From: Fragilariopsis cylindrus CCMP1102
Taxonomy: Eukaryota > Bacillariophyta > Bacillariophyceae > Bacillariales > Bacillariaceae
Assembly: GCA_900095095.1 (NCBI GenBank)
Contig: FMBT01000295.1
Location: forward strand, 434,001-498,000
Direction: 5' to 3'
Length of the DNA: 64,000 bases
The notes under the pieces were generated by a model, which was not told the origin of the DNA, ran no database searches, and was given only the letters and a program-made list of their open reading frames with translations. Position 1 is the first letter of the stretch, and each line of letters starts with the position of its first letter. The position numbers were made by a program, and so were the translations under genes. Shown in pieces: positions 31,030-41,945 of the stretch.

Positions 31030-32244
31030 TCATCGAGCTAATCCCAATCGTCTTTTCCATTTTAATTTTGACAATTCACGTTTAGACTGACGTAATTCAT
31101 TTTGCATATCATCTATATCTCGAGTACACAACGGATCTCTAAGGTTTTTTGATAAGTCGGAGATTTCATACTCCAATCGTGCAATGCTCATTTCAACGTC
31201 GGTCGATCGTTTTGATGAATTAGCAGCTGTCTCTTTTTGTGCCGCTTGGGAGGGTTGCGGTGGCAAATACGACCATTTTGACATTGTTTGTGTCTCTTTA
31301 GCTAATACACGATCTGCCGAATAGTCAAATATTGATGATGATTGGTTAGTTCTTGTTGTATCAACATTATCTTTCGACAACGACTGAGCGTCTGTCATCA
31401 ATGCACCATCATCTGAAATTGATTTATCCGTATCAAAACCACCATCCGTTCGAGTATTGTTGTTATCTTTGTTTCCATTAATGTCATTTTTCTCGTCGTC
31501 AATAAAATCTACTGCTACCATTTGATTCTGATTCATTGCAGCAGAATCAGAAGCAGAAGGGATTAAATTTAAAAAACTCTTTGCATTAAAAATCGTGTTT
31601 GCTGCGATCGTCTTCGTGGTAGCTTCCTCAGATGACGATGACAAGGAAAGGGCAATCTGAACGTCCGATTCTTCCATGATTTTGATTATTTCTTGTTGTT
31701 GTCTTTCTCGAAATGGTGCTTCTTGTGGAAATTGATAATATTGGACGTTCGGTGATGCCGAGTCATCATTACCCGTTTGGTTCTCTTTAGTCTTCATCTG
31801 TTCCAGTTCTTCGCTGTAACTTTGTGCTCCCCATTCCGGTTCCCCGTAATGTGTTCGTAATTTATCGAGAGGTAGATACGGACCGAACCATTCACGTAAG
31901 GTAGGATTGGAGGTAATCGTCCAAAGGATCATGTATGGAACTATAAATGTTCCAGCGACATATCCAGCTATTTGAAAATTTCTTGGCCATGGATTTTCTT
32001 CACTCGAATTCGATTTCGATGATCCGGTAGGTTTTTTGATAATCCCACGAGATTCTTTGAATGCAATCCATGCTCGGCGTGAAATGACCATAGGTTTTTT
32101 ACTGATTGTCTTGGTTGCCGATGTTGTTGCCGTCGCCGTTGCTACTGCCATAGCATCTGTTGTCAACCACGCTCGTCGTTGTTGTAGGTGTCGAACCGCA
32201 AAGCGATTTCTCGAAGCTGTACGAGTACAGGCAAGAGACAACAT
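31030..32244 (-). CDS. Mitochondrial-type single-pass membrane protein with C-terminal coiled coil
   Basis: A single exon of 404 residues. The N-terminus is rich in Arg, Ser and Ala without acidic residues (MLSLACTRTASRNRFAVRH...), like a mitochondrial presequence. One hydrophobic segment lies at about residues 92-112 (AGYVAGTFIVPYMILWTITS). It is followed by a short conserved-looking block, LREWFGPYLPLDKLRTHYGE, then a long Asn/Asp/Ser-rich region, and a C-terminal coiled coil (about 350-404). No known family is recognised. An inner-membrane or assembly role is only a guess. It is divergent from the UIM-J-OTU gene. Confidence 0.7.
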   Translation of the reverse strand: MLSLACTRTASRNRFAVRHLQQRRAWLTTDAMAVATATATTSATKTISKKPMVISRRAWIAFKESRGIIKKPTGSSKSNSSEENPWPRNFQIAGYVAGTFIVPYMILWTITSNPTLREWFGPYLPLDKLRTHYGEPEWGAQSYSEELEQMKTKENQTGNDDSASPNVQYYQFPQEAPFRERQQQEIIKIMEESDVQIALSLSSSSEEATTKTIAANTIFNAKSFLNLIPSASDSAAMNQNQMVAVDFIDDEKNDINGNKDNNNTRTDGGFDTDKSISDDGALMTDAQSLSKDNVDTTRTNQSSSIFDYSADRVLAKETQTMSKWSYLPPQPSQAAQKETAANSSKRSTDVEMSIARLEYEISDLSKNLRDPLCTRDIDDMQNELRQSKRELSKLKWKRRLGLAR

Positions 32245-33096
32245 GATGACGGTGCTTTTTTTTTAATATTCTAAACCGATTACAAAATTATATTCGCGCC
32301 AACCACAATGCTCCCCAGAAACTTCGACTCGATTTCCTTTTCCTACAGTGTGTTGCTGTTAATTTCAGTTGGAAGATGTTCCTATCAAGCCATATAGGAC
32401 GTCACTTGTTATCTCTAGTTTTAAAGTTGTTGTATTGTGTAATGTGTAAGTTACATAACCGATCATAACATAAAATCAAAATCAAAAATTAAAGGCGAAA
32501 TACTACTGAAAATTATTGTGCGGTCTGGCCAGAACCACTCAGGAAAAAATTGACAGAGGATAAGCGAGAAAATCGTCTCCCCCAAAATCTGATTTTTATC
32601 CACGCACGACTTAAACAGAATATGCGAGGATAAACACCTTTGTGTCAAGAAATAACAATCTCTCAACTACTTGAAGTACTTACTGTAAAGAGAGCTAATA
32701 TTCCCATGTACTTCTACTTAAAGTATTTGATATCATTGACAACACAACTGAGTGCAGTGTGTATCCAACTCGTACTGCCTCCCCATTATCTAATCAATTG
32801 GAAAAGTTTCGACGTGTTTCATTCGGAACGTTGAAAGAGAGGAGAGAAAACGCACCTACAGTAGACGAGAAAGTTTTTTCTTCTTTTTTGACTGATATTT
32901 TACACGAACAGATGGGACAAGATTGACTCTTGACTTTGCTGATATATCGGATTCAATTTTTTACCAGTCATATTTTAATTATATAATGCTGATCACCCTT
33001 CTGTCATTTTTTGATCGTTGCAGATATAAACGAAGTGATAATAACGATTACCATTCCTCTTCAACGTCCCCAACTTCATCTATCGTACACGACGTC
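32245..33096. promoter_or_regulatory. Divergent region, mitochondrial-type protein / UIM-J-OTU gene
   Basis: It holds both promoters, TACTGTA/TACAGTA at 32681 and 32858, and possibly an upstream exon of the J-domain gene: a candidate acceptor (TTGCAG) ends at 33023 and the frame stays open from there. No matching first exon could be fixed. Confidence 0.45.
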
Positions 33097-34606
33097 ATGT
33101 CCGCGGATGGTGACTATGATGATGATGACCATGATGGTCATAATCGGGTAGGAGAAGATGGTGAATGGCAACATATTACGATTCCAATTTCAGAGGAGGA
33201 AGATTACGAAGTTGTGTTTTCTCCGTCGGATTTTTGTCAACAGCAACAAGGAGAACATCAACAGCTACAGCAAGAAGAAACAATAGTAGATACAAGCAAT
33301 AACATCAGCAATAACATAATGGACCGCGTCCAAGAATGGAATCGTCAAAGAAATCTCCAACGAGATCAACTTGGAGCGTCTATTAGTAAAACATTTACCG
33401 AACTATCAAGGGAAGAACCCGATCAAATGGAGGAGGATGCAATCAAAAGAGCGATGGAATTATCTATGCTCGATGTTGCCTTGGTATATCATCATCGCCA
33501 TGATCGTTCACAACAAAGACAGCAGCAGCAGCATCAACAAATACTACCACACAAAATCTTGGACGTTTCAGAAAATGCTCCTCCCACAGAGATCAAAACT
33601 GCCTACCGCAAACTCGCTAGACTGCACGTAAGTATTACCATGTGTTATTGGAACTTAGTACTACGATGCATTTTGAGCTTTTTTTTGTATGTCTTCGAAT
33701 CATATCTTGTTCTTACCAACAATATATATATATATATATATGTATATGTATCCTCAATTTTTCTGCATTCAGCATCCAGACAAGGGTGGAGATGCTCATA
33801 AATTTGAAGAAATTGCACGAGCATATCGGTCTCTATTATCGTCATCGGTATCATCGTCATCTGTAACAGAGAATGTCAGTGGGGGTGTTGCGATTGAACA
33901 AGATTCCAACGAAAATTTCAACTCTACAGCCACATGGGATAAAGAATTACAAGATCATAAACGTCTTGTCAATGATTTGTTTCAAGCGGATGGTATGGAT
34001 CTAAATGCATGTGTGACCAAGCAAAAAGCAGCACTTGATATGTTAGGATTAGCCTTTCGGGATGCTGGTGCTAACAACCGTAACGAACGGAATGAAATTA
34101 TTCATAATTCCTGTTTTTATCTTAGCTTAGCCACGTCGTATCTATGGGGGATTGGAGCTTTATCGCTTAATAAAGAAACTGATGGTGGGGATGACGACGA
34201 CGACGACGAACTGTTGGTGGGAGAAACGGCATTACAACTTAAACGAACTATTGAAGCGGCCGTGGTCAAAGCACACCCAGAATGGGCGGTACAGGGGAAG
34301 GTGGGAGAAGAAGTACAAGCTTTTTCTGACTTTTTGGTGTATACACTTGACTCGCAAACTTTGCTGAGTGATTGGGCTGTTGTTATCTTTGACGCTACTA
34401 GCGGTTTTTGTGATATCTACAAAGGACGGCACTATGAGTATCATAGCGCTATGCAATCCAACACCATTACACTTCGTTATATTCCAGGGCACTATCAGCC
34501 CTTAATCCCATCAGCTTCCTTTGCCCGAAGACCATCACTGAACGATATTGTCACGGCTCTAGATGATTTGGGCGTTTTCTACGTAGTCACGGATGGCAAC
34601 TCATAG
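33097..34606 (+). CDS. UIM + J-domain + OTU-like protease fusion
   Basis: Exons 33097-33627 and 33773-34606 join in frame (454 residues); the intron falls just before the HPD tripeptide. Residues 112-126 (EEDAIKRAMELSMLD) fit the ubiquitin-interacting motif, acidic patch then A-x3-S-x2-D. The J domain (about 149-205) has ILDVSENAPPTEIKTAYRKL, HPDKGG and FEEIARAYRSLL, so it should stimulate Hsp70. From about 230 to the end an OTU-like cysteine-protease domain appears: NSCFYLSLATSYL (Cys291), VQAFSDFLVY, LLSDWAVVIFDATSG, and IPGHYQPLIP (His417). The Asp usually three residues before the OTU Cys is not present. The start is uncertain; the frame is open to 32923 and an upstream exon is possible. 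Likely a chaperone-linked ubiquitin-binding protein, perhaps a deubiquitinase. Confidence 0.75.
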
Positions 34607-35548
34607 GTGCTGCATTGTACTTTGGGGATGGGAAGATATAGGGAGTATCATTTTCCCTTCTTTTTTGAAATGCGATAGTGTACAAAAATGAAGACACATC
34701 AGAAGATGTTCTTGCTTTCGAATCGGACGAAAGTGGTAACAAAATATGATGTTGATCCTTCCAGTTCCGTTGTGGAAAGGTGATATATAGAGTAATCTTA
34801 TGATATTGATAGACGACAAAGATTAAGTATGTATGTCTGTATGCATGTAATGGACAATTACAACAGGCAGTTCCCATAGAGAGTAAAATCTAAGAAAAGA
34901 AAATAGAGGATGAAACAAATTATGCTTTTCTTCTTATTTGGCAGAATAGAGCCAAATAATTCATTAATCTACATGGTATCGAGTTGTCGAACAATATCGG
35001 AATGTCCTCGGCAATTCCTCGCACAAATAAAGTGTACCGCGTCCCGATGCGAGCAAACAAATTCCTTACTATTGTACGTATAACAACAGATACACTAATA
35101 ACTAAAAATACATGTGCTACTACTGGTTGTATAGCTTCTACTACAACTACAACTAATGGTACTAACGCTACTTCTCTAGAACTCTCTTCATCAAGGAAAA
35201 AATGTCCATCCTAAAACGGCGCTGTCTGGCAATTTTCGAGCAATTATTATCTCCTTGGGGGAAACAACTGACATCATCACCGTATGTTGATCTGGTATAA
35301 TAATATGCGACGAATACTTTTGTACAGCAACAATTGTTAAGTTTGCCGAGCGCCAGGATGATAGTACATTCCATACGATATGACTTGGCATTTGACGAAG
35401 AAAAAAGTAGTATATAGTCAATGATACATGCGTCAGCAATATAAATGCAAATCGTTCCAAACATTTTAGTCTTTTCTCATGCTTGGCAGTTTTCTTTTGA
35501 CTTCTTACATGATATTACGCAGCACTAAAGTCTAGTGTAATCTCAAAA
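34607..35548. other. Convergent spacer without visible genes
   Basis: About 940 bases between the UIM-J-OTU and DoxX-like genes. Short ORFs (for example 34984-35214 and 35168-35464) are low-complexity or overlap each other on opposite strands and are not supported. Confidence 0.5.
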
Positions 35549-36547
35549 TCAGTCGAGTTCATCACCCCATACAAAGAAGAGAGAATCTTTGGCGAGAATA
35601 AATAGAAGACTTAAAAACATTACCTGAACACCAAATCGTATATAATGAAAGGATACGTCGAGCACTGCATCTCCCATAGTTGCGCCGTGTGTGTACATAT
35701 AAATATTAGCAGGTGTTACCAACAAAGTTAGTAGGAATAGCATCAAAGCAGAAAGTGGTTTGAGAAGTTTAAGAAACAAACTAAGCGTCTCTTCTCCCTG
35801 TTCGTCTAGTTTCTCATCCAGACCGAGTAGTGTTGTTGTTATTACACTCAATAATAATCCACTTCCACCAAGTGCTTCTACAATACCCGTCCACGTTACA
35901 TGAAAATTTGCTGATCCAGGTAGGTACCAGAATCCCCATGTACCTGGTGGAGGATATATTGAAAGAAATGATTCCTTTTGTATAAAATGTCCAATACCTG
36001 CTGTTAGAAACAATGTACCGATCAATAATGGAAGTGTCGTATCGATGAACCAACCCCTCCATCGTTCTAAACCAATGACTTTAGATGAAGAAACTATATC
36101 CAAAAAATTTATTGTTGGTATTGTTGTCACGATAAGTGTAATATAATATGCAACAAATACACCAGCTTGTACCAATTCAGGTAATTGATCAATCCCCGAT
36201 GGTGAAGATGTCATCGTCATCGACAATAATGTATTACTATTATTAGTAGAAATGGATGCTGTTGGACGACACCTATTCTTCTTCATAATGCACGATTGAT
36301 GTTGTCGTTGTCGTTGCTGCTGTTGTTGTCGTTGACTAACAAATGATAATGTCCGAGAGCTCTTATTGCCAATATTAGCATTATTCATGGCAGGACGAGT
36401 GGGAGTGAATGCAGATACGTTATTGTTGCTAGAGTCAGAGCTATTAAACAATAATGAGACCAGCAAGACAGCAAACGCAACAGCAGCAATGTTTATGGTT
36501 GCTCCATTTTTATACAATAATAATTGAACCATGGTCATCTTCAACAT
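35549..36547 (-). CDS. Plastid-targeted DoxX-like membrane protein
   Basis: A single exon of 332 residues. A hydrophobic segment (about residues 18-36) is followed by NNVSAF-TP, an ASAFAP-type motif, so import into the secondary plastid is likely. After a Gln/Arg/Asn-rich transit region come four or five membrane segments. The block LIGTLFLTAGIGHFIQKESF, SIYPPPGTWGFW and WTGIVEALGGSGLLL matches the DoxX family (aG..HF......i.PP......tGi.E.lgg.gLL). DoxX-like proteins are linked to redox or quinone metabolism in bacteria, but the role in plastids is unknown. An internal ATG at 36532 is an alternative start. Divergent, 199 bases from the next gene. Confidence 0.82.
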   Translation of the reverse strand: MLKMTMVQLLLYKNGATINIAAVAFAVLLVSLLFNSSDSSNNNVSAFTPTRPAMNNANIGNKSSRTLSFVSQRQQQQQRQRQHQSCIMKKNRCRPTASISTNNSNTLLSMTMTSSPSGIDQLPELVQAGVFVAYYITLIVTTIPTINFLDIVSSSKVIGLERWRGWFIDTTLPLLIGTLFLTAGIGHFIQKESFLSIYPPPGTWGFWYLPGSANFHVTWTGIVEALGGSGLLLSVITTTLLGLDEKLDEQGEETLSLFLKLLKPLSALMLFLLTLLVTPANIYMYTHGATMGDAVLDVSFHYIRFGVQVMFLSLLFILAKDSLFFVWGDELD

Positions 36548-36746
36548 TCAATGATGATGAGTGATGATGATCATCATCCGGATGAGGATGATTGATGATT
36601 GATGATTGGGTTTGATGCATGGATATTCAAATAGAGCGATTTGAATTTTGATGAATTTCGAGATCTAAACAGTGAAACTAACTCAGTACTACCCAGAAGG
36701 ACCTAGGTAAATATTTTAGAAAAGACGACATTAATAACAAGGGATA
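36548..36746. promoter_or_regulatory. Short divergent promoter (199 bases)
   Basis: The DoxX-like and LysE/CadD-like genes start 199 bases apart on opposite strands, so a shared bidirectional promoter is likely. The region begins with a GATGAT tract. Confidence 0.55.
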
Positions 36747-37733
36747 ATGAATAGTATCATCGACTATTACGATGACGACAACGATAACGACTATTACGGC
36801 CGCAGTATGTCCATCAACATAATAGACCAGCAAGAAGGTCAGCATGATGATCACCGTTTAAGCATTAACTATTCCCTTTCATGGACTGGCCTACTTGGAG
36901 CTACGATTACCGTATTGATTACAACACTTGATGATTCTGTTTGGCTGATGCCTTTTGTTGCCGGTGCTGGAGTCGGAGCCGGAGGAAGAAACAATACTTG
37001 TCGTGCTATTATCCATGCGGGTATATTTTTATTTACATTAATGACGTTATCGTTGTTATGCTGTGTTGTGGCATTGGCAGTTGTTCGATATAATATTGTA
37101 TTCAATTCGTCATCATCTTTATCGACGGAAAGATTAGAGATAAAATTCGAGTGGATATCTGTTATCATCTGTTGGATATTAGCTGCTGGGTTTTACATCA
37201 AAAAAATAATCAAGAAACGAAGACGACAACGACTACAACAACAACAACAACAGCAACAACAACAGCAACAACAACAACAACAACAACAAGATGAGACGAC
37301 TCCGATTTTACCATTATTTGAAAACAACAATAATGATAGGTCTTCGGAAGAAAAAGAATCAGAATCATCCGTCGTCAATAATAATAATCACGTCAACATT
37401 GATGATTCGCAGGAAGAGCCAATAGGTAATATTTCTTCAACGATTCGTCCATGTACAGTTGCATCCCTAACAGCATTGGGATTTCTTGATGAGATATCAT
37501 ATTTTCCAACTCTAATAATTGGAAATATATTTAGTGTAACAGAACTTTTATTGGGTACATTTTTTGCCGGTCTCATTGTGTTAGGGATTCAAGTATTTTT
37601 GTTTCATCAATGTAAACCGTTGATAGATTTTTTAGACAAAAGAGTACCTCTTTATGCCATCATTGCATGCTTTGCTATCATTCTGACTTTCCATTTGATT
37701 TGGGATATTGCAACCTTTTTATCACCGCAGTAA
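36747..37733 (+). CDS. Polytopic membrane protein, LysE/CadD-like two-repeat transporter
   Basis: A single exon of 328 residues with about six membrane segments in two similar halves. The first half has LLGATITVLITTLDDSVWLM, the second SLTALGFLDEISYFPTLIIG; each begins with a helix followed by an L-D-D/E motif, as in LysE, CadD and UPF0016-type cation or amino-acid exporters. The cytosolic loop between halves holds a basic KKIIKKRRR stretch, an about 18-residue polyglutamine run (37,236-37,290) and an Asn/Ser/Glu-rich linker. A cation exporter is the most likely role, but the exact family is unsure. No targeting motif is clear. Confidence 0.65.
   Translation: MNSIIDYYDDDNDNDYYGRSMSINIIDQQEGQHDDHRLSINYSLSWTGLLGATITVLITTLDDSVWLMPFVAGAGVGAGGRNNTCRAIIHAGIFLFTLMTLSLLCCVVALAVVRYNIVFNSSSSLSTERLEIKFEWISVIICWILAAGFYIKKIIKKRRRQRLQQQQQQQQQQQQQQQQQQDETTPILPLFENNNNDRSSEEKESESSVVNNNNHVNIDDSQEEPIGNISSTIRPCTVASLTALGFLDEISYFPTLIIGNIFSVTELLLGTFFAGLIVLGIQVFLFHQCKPLIDFLDKRVPLYAIIACFAIILTFHLIWDIATFLSPQ
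37236..37290 (+). repeat. CAA/CAG tract coding polyglutamine
   Basis: About 18 Gln codons, mostly CAA with scattered CAG, in the central loop of the LysE/CadD-like protein. Confidence 0.95.
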
Positions 37734-37898
37734 AAAGCTCTACTGTGCTACTGCAGCACACGTATACATTTGGAATATCAAAGTACAATACTAAGAATTT
37801 GAAAATAAAGCATCTACATAAATTTTACTACTGCTACTAAAACAAGATACAATATAATTCAACCCTTCGTTCCCCCATTTTCGTTGGATTGTTAGTAT

Positions 37899-40010
37899 TT
37901 ACAGTGCAACCATTTCTCGTATCTTTCCACGCTCGTCGACAAAAGATCTCTTCAACCCTATTTCCATTGGAACGTCCTCGTAAAGGGATCCATCTAATGA
38001 GTGATTTCGTTCTAAAGAATGATTTCGTAGAAGCATCTTTTTGCTGATGTAATCCCGATACGCAGCAGACTTTTTCGTGCTCATTCTGGCCGACGATGAT
38101 CTTGATACTGTTGGAACGGGCGGGACTTGTGTTGCCCGTAGAGGATTAGAACTCCCAGGGTTGTAGTTTAATACAACATTGTTGGTATTATTATATGAAG
38201 CAGGCATTTCCTCCGTATCACCTAAACATTGGTTGTTAACACTTGTACATGAAGTGACTCTTTCGACAAGATTAATTGCCGGTGGTGGGTTCCTACTAGG
38301 GGTTTCTTTTCGATTATCTTTACTCGTGAAATAGGAAGGAAAGAGACTCGTGACGGATTGGATATAATCAACTTTCACGAAGTCGATCTTGTCTTCTGTC
38401 CCCATTGAATCCCAAGAATGTTCATCATGTAAACCACTAACGTTACTAGAACCACCAGATTTGTCATTATCAGTTTCAGTGTCTGATGCTGGGTGGGAGG
38501 CCTCGACAACATGTATCATGGATTGAGATCTGGAACGACGGGTCGGAATAGGAAGAAATCGATTACCTCGTGTATTGCTGGTGTTCCCCATTGGAATGGT
38601 AGAAAAGGTTTGTCGACGATTCATGGCGTACGATGCCTTTCCAAAAGATTTCAATTCAGATTCCGTAAGATCTTTAAGGGTTGCCTCCAAAGAGGGTGAA
38701 AGAACTTCGTCCTCCTCCTGATTATGATTCTTCTGTCGTTTACTACTGTTATCGTCACTGCAATACGAAGAGGAAGGCAAGTCTTTATCATTTTTTCCTT
38801 TCTGTGAGATTCTACCATCTCTTCCACTGTTCCGAGGGACGTCCATAGTACTCGATCGGCTAGAGAGTTTGTGAGGATGAGCATTGGTGTAACGAAGATC
38901 TTTAGCTTTAGGCTTGTGATGCGTAGATTTAGAGTGAAGCTTTCCTTCACTCTCCTCGTCGAATTCTTCTTCTTTTTTCTTCTTCTTATTTTTACAGAAT
39001 ATAGCCTCGGCAGGACACGACATAAGAGCGCACCAGCAAAATGCCATCGCCAGTACAAATAGAATAACCATCACTGGTATCGCAGCCTTAGAGAAGAGTG
39101 TCATGCCGATCTGCTCCGTGCCAGCTGCTGCCAAACTGACGTCGTCTAACCCAGAATTCAAAGAAGCCAAGACGTCTTGATCAACTAAATCGAAATAATC
39201 TGAATCGATGAATTTCATCTTTGTTATGGTCACATTGAAATCTTTCATATCAGCGTTAATATGTTCGATATAATTACCATCTGTCATATCCATTTGAATC
39301 CTTGTAAGGACAACAGTCCCAACAGAATTGAAATCGGACGGCGATGATCCATTTTCATCGAAACCAATCACAACCGTTCCATCAATTTCATTACAATTAC
39401 TGTTACTACTACTACTACTTTCAACAATATTGTTGTTGTTGTTGTTGTTGTTGTCGATGTCAACGTTGCTGCTATCGTTACCGGTACTGCTACTGCCGCC
39501 TTCATCAGCAGTCTCAGATGAAATACATTCTCCTAACCATACATGACCATTTTCCGGACTGCTAATCGATTGGATTTCCATGCGTCGTCGTCTCGATCTC
39601 GATGACAACAAGGATAAGGCTCTTTGTTGTAGTAGTGGACAATCGTATTCGTATATGCTTTCAATTATGGCAGCCGATACACTGGACATAATAGCTTCCT
39701 TCGCTTCTAGAGACAACGGCGAAAGGTCGGTAGTGGTCTCAGTAGTAGTCTCAACCGAATATAGAAATCCAATAGGAGCAACTGTAACTACTGCGTCATT
39801 CCATGGTTCGTTTTCGTTTTGACTGTGCTGGCATTCCTTGTAGTTTTTTGGTCGTTGAGGTGGACTGACACTCGGTGTAAGAGTAGTCGATTCATATGTT
39901 CCATTATCCTGGTCATTATAAGAATTGTTGTCGTTTGTTGACATCATCTTGATATAGCCTCTAGTAGTTGTTGTTGTTGTTGTGAAACAAAGATATGATT
40001 CTACTTTCAA
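37899..40010 (-). CDS. Single-pass membrane protein, unknown family
   Basis: A single exon of 703 residues. Residues about 75-300 form an ectodomain-like part with the recurring diatom pattern IGFLYSVETTT, then a helix AKEAIMSSVSAAIIESIYEYDCP. One membrane segment lies at about 315-335 (AAIPVMVILFVLAMAFCWCA), followed by CKNKKKKKEEE. The remaining about 350 residues are cytosolic, polar and Ser-rich. A Thr run near the start (ACA repeats) suggests the ATG at 39947 (MMSTND) as an alternative start; the ectodomain then begins without a cleavable signal, unless the segment is a reverse anchor. Similar uncharacterised membrane proteins are frequent in diatoms. No enzyme motif. Confidence 0.72.
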   Translation of the reverse strand: MKVESYLCFTTTTTTTRGYIKMMSTNDNNSYNDQDNGTYESTTLTPSVSPPQRPKNYKECQHSQNENEPWNDAVVTVAPIGFLYSVETTTETTTDLSPLSLEAKEAIMSSVSAAIIESIYEYDCPLLQQRALSLLSSRSRRRRMEIQSISSPENGHVWLGECISSETADEGGSSSTGNDSSNVDIDNNNNNNNNIVESSSSSNSNCNEIDGTVVIGFDENGSSPSDFNSVGTVVLTRIQMDMTDGNYIEHINADMKDFNVTITKMKFIDSDYFDLVDQDVLASLNSGLDDVSLAAAGTEQIGMTLFSKAAIPVMVILFVLAMAFCWCALMSCPAEAIFCKNKKKKKEEEFDEESEGKLHSKSTHHKPKAKDLRYTNAHPHKLSSRSSTMDVPRNSGRDGRISQKGKNDKDLPSSSYCSDDNSSKRQKNHNQEEDEVLSPSLEATLKDLTESELKSFGKASYAMNRRQTFSTIPMGNTSNTRGNRFLPIPTRRSRSQSMIHVVEASHPASDTETDNDKSGGSSNVSGLHDEHSWDSMGTEDKIDFVKVDYIQSVTSLFPSYFTSKDNRKETPSRNPPPAINLVERVTSCTSVNNQCLGDTEEMPASYNNTNNVVLNYNPGSSNPLRATQVPPVPTVSRSSSARMSTKKSAAYRDYISKKMLLRNHSLERNHSLDGSLYEDVPMEIGLKRSFVDERGKIREMVAL

Positions 40011-41945
40011 TGATGCCTCATCGGTAATGAACTACTGAAACCAATTTAGAAGACTAGCTTTGGTGGTAGGAGATAGATTATTGCTACGACATGCTCTTCA
40101 TTCAGCTGAGACGATCCAGGGTTGGATTTATAGTATGCGGATTTTTGATCGAAACGAAAAATTCGTTTAAAAAGTGTTCTTAAATTCGTCGAAGGTGTCA
40201 TTTACAGATCCCCAACGATACAGTACTGCTAAACTTTAAGCTTTTTACGATCAAAAATGATTGACAAAAAACGCGGGCGACAAAATTTAAATTTTGTGTT
40301 GGAAATAAGGATACAAATTGGCTTTTTTAGTGCGCCGGTGCACACCTGCACGTGCGACAGGCTTGGGAACCGTGGCTACTGTAGGACCCGTAGTACCACA
40401 TTTAAAATAATTGCGCTTAAGTCAATTTTTACTCCGTGCAGTACTAGTAAAGTAACCAAAATTATCATTTTTGTCGCGCACCCACAAAGGCTTATTAGTG
40501 AGTTTAATATTAATAACCTTTGGGTACAGCACGAAAGGGTTTTGTTTGATGCAAAACATGTTGTGTTGTTGACTGCCTAGAAAAGTTATGATTATCAGAT
40601 ACTAAACTTTGCTACTGTAGGTTATATTTACATTTCTCCAGATATAGTATAGTTTAGTGCGCAAGTTCAATGCAATCTAACGGGTAAAATTAATCCATAT
40701 TGTACAAATCTTGTGTGTATGATGTTTTTTTTTTAATTTCATCTTCTCTTTTATATCATTGTTGCCACTAATTTTTCACCTCTAGATCTGGTTATTACTA
40801 TTGGTGCCATCTTTTGTCACCTTCCAAGTTCTACCCTAAGTTTGGAACCAAGATTGATCAGAAGCACCAAGTAGGATGCCAAGAAATCAACATACTTAGG
40901 AACCCAGTTGACTATGTCCAAGTACAAAGTTGGGCACTTGAAGATCTAAGCTTTGTACCCAGGTCCTTTATAAAATATTTGCATGTGTCTTTTGGGGAAT
41001 GCATTTGTTTGTGTTCTTGCTTTTGATGCTAACATAGATTTTGATCTGTTCGTTTGGATTTAGATTTTAGCATCTCTTATTTGGCTTTCTCATAATACAT
41101 ATATATTGTGATGTGTATGCATATGCAGGATAGGTCCCTCCCTGTAGGTGTATGTGCATCATGGCATGACACAAAGCTAATTTATATGCACCTATTTACT
41201 ATTTCCACTGAACTCTTGCTTTACAAATTAGGATACAGAACTCACCTGTTTTTACTACTAGGAGCCTTTTAGTCTGCTGTAAATTGCAGCACATATACTT
41301 TATATATCTATAGTAGTATTATTTAGGGCATATATAATTCCCATCACTTTCAACAAACGGTGCTCTACTGCATTTTTACTTTGTGCGTTTCTTGGTTTAG
41401 AATGAAAAATGGTATCTATTGAAGGATTCCCAGCAATGATATAGGTTTAGATTTCCTATGAGTGATATGTGCCATGTATGGTAGGATGCTCTAGCATTAT
41501 CTCTAAAAGTGCTACGTGTTTTAGATCACAATTTATTGTAGCCTATATAGCTATCAATATATATTATATTCAATCACTAGCTAGTATAAATTCCTATGGT
41601 ACTGTATGGTAATATTATTCCCTTTAGTTCGACATACGAAGAAAGTCTTATATTGTATAATAACTTACTATCTAATTTCTAATCTCTTTAATTCTACTTT
41701 GGGGAAACAATTATCACACATTGTGATAGGTTCGTTCGGAACTAATAGTAGCTGCCCTTCTCGTTCTCTCATACTGTTACAAAAGCACGCATACCCCCAA
41801 CACACGGTATCTGCAATCAATTTCTTGATGAAGTCTTTTCTTTTTTAATTAAATTGTAGACTGCATATAATATGTATTATATGCGGCATGGATACGTGTC
41901 GAGAATATGTAACCAAATAATGTATCATCGAATCTCAAAAATTTA
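40011..41945. other. 1.9-kb gene-free region with CpG-depleted block
   Basis: No supported gene. From 40,801 to 41,580 only four CpG dinucleotides were counted, far fewer than in flanking DNA, and the base style differs (CATGG, TGCA, CCAAG words). It might be an old methylated insertion. Four TACTGTA/TACAGTA sites occur (40219, 40377, 40613, 41600). No terminal repeats or element proteins were recognised. Confidence 0.55.

Noticed and set aside
32923-33096. Longer N-terminus for the UIM-J-OTU protein
   Set aside because: The extra 58 residues are hydrophobic and unlike the rest; an acceptor-like TTGCAG ends at 33023, so part of this is probably intron.
40257-40580. 107-codon ORF in the 40-42 kb spacer
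   Set aside because: No domain, mixed composition, no splice or start support.
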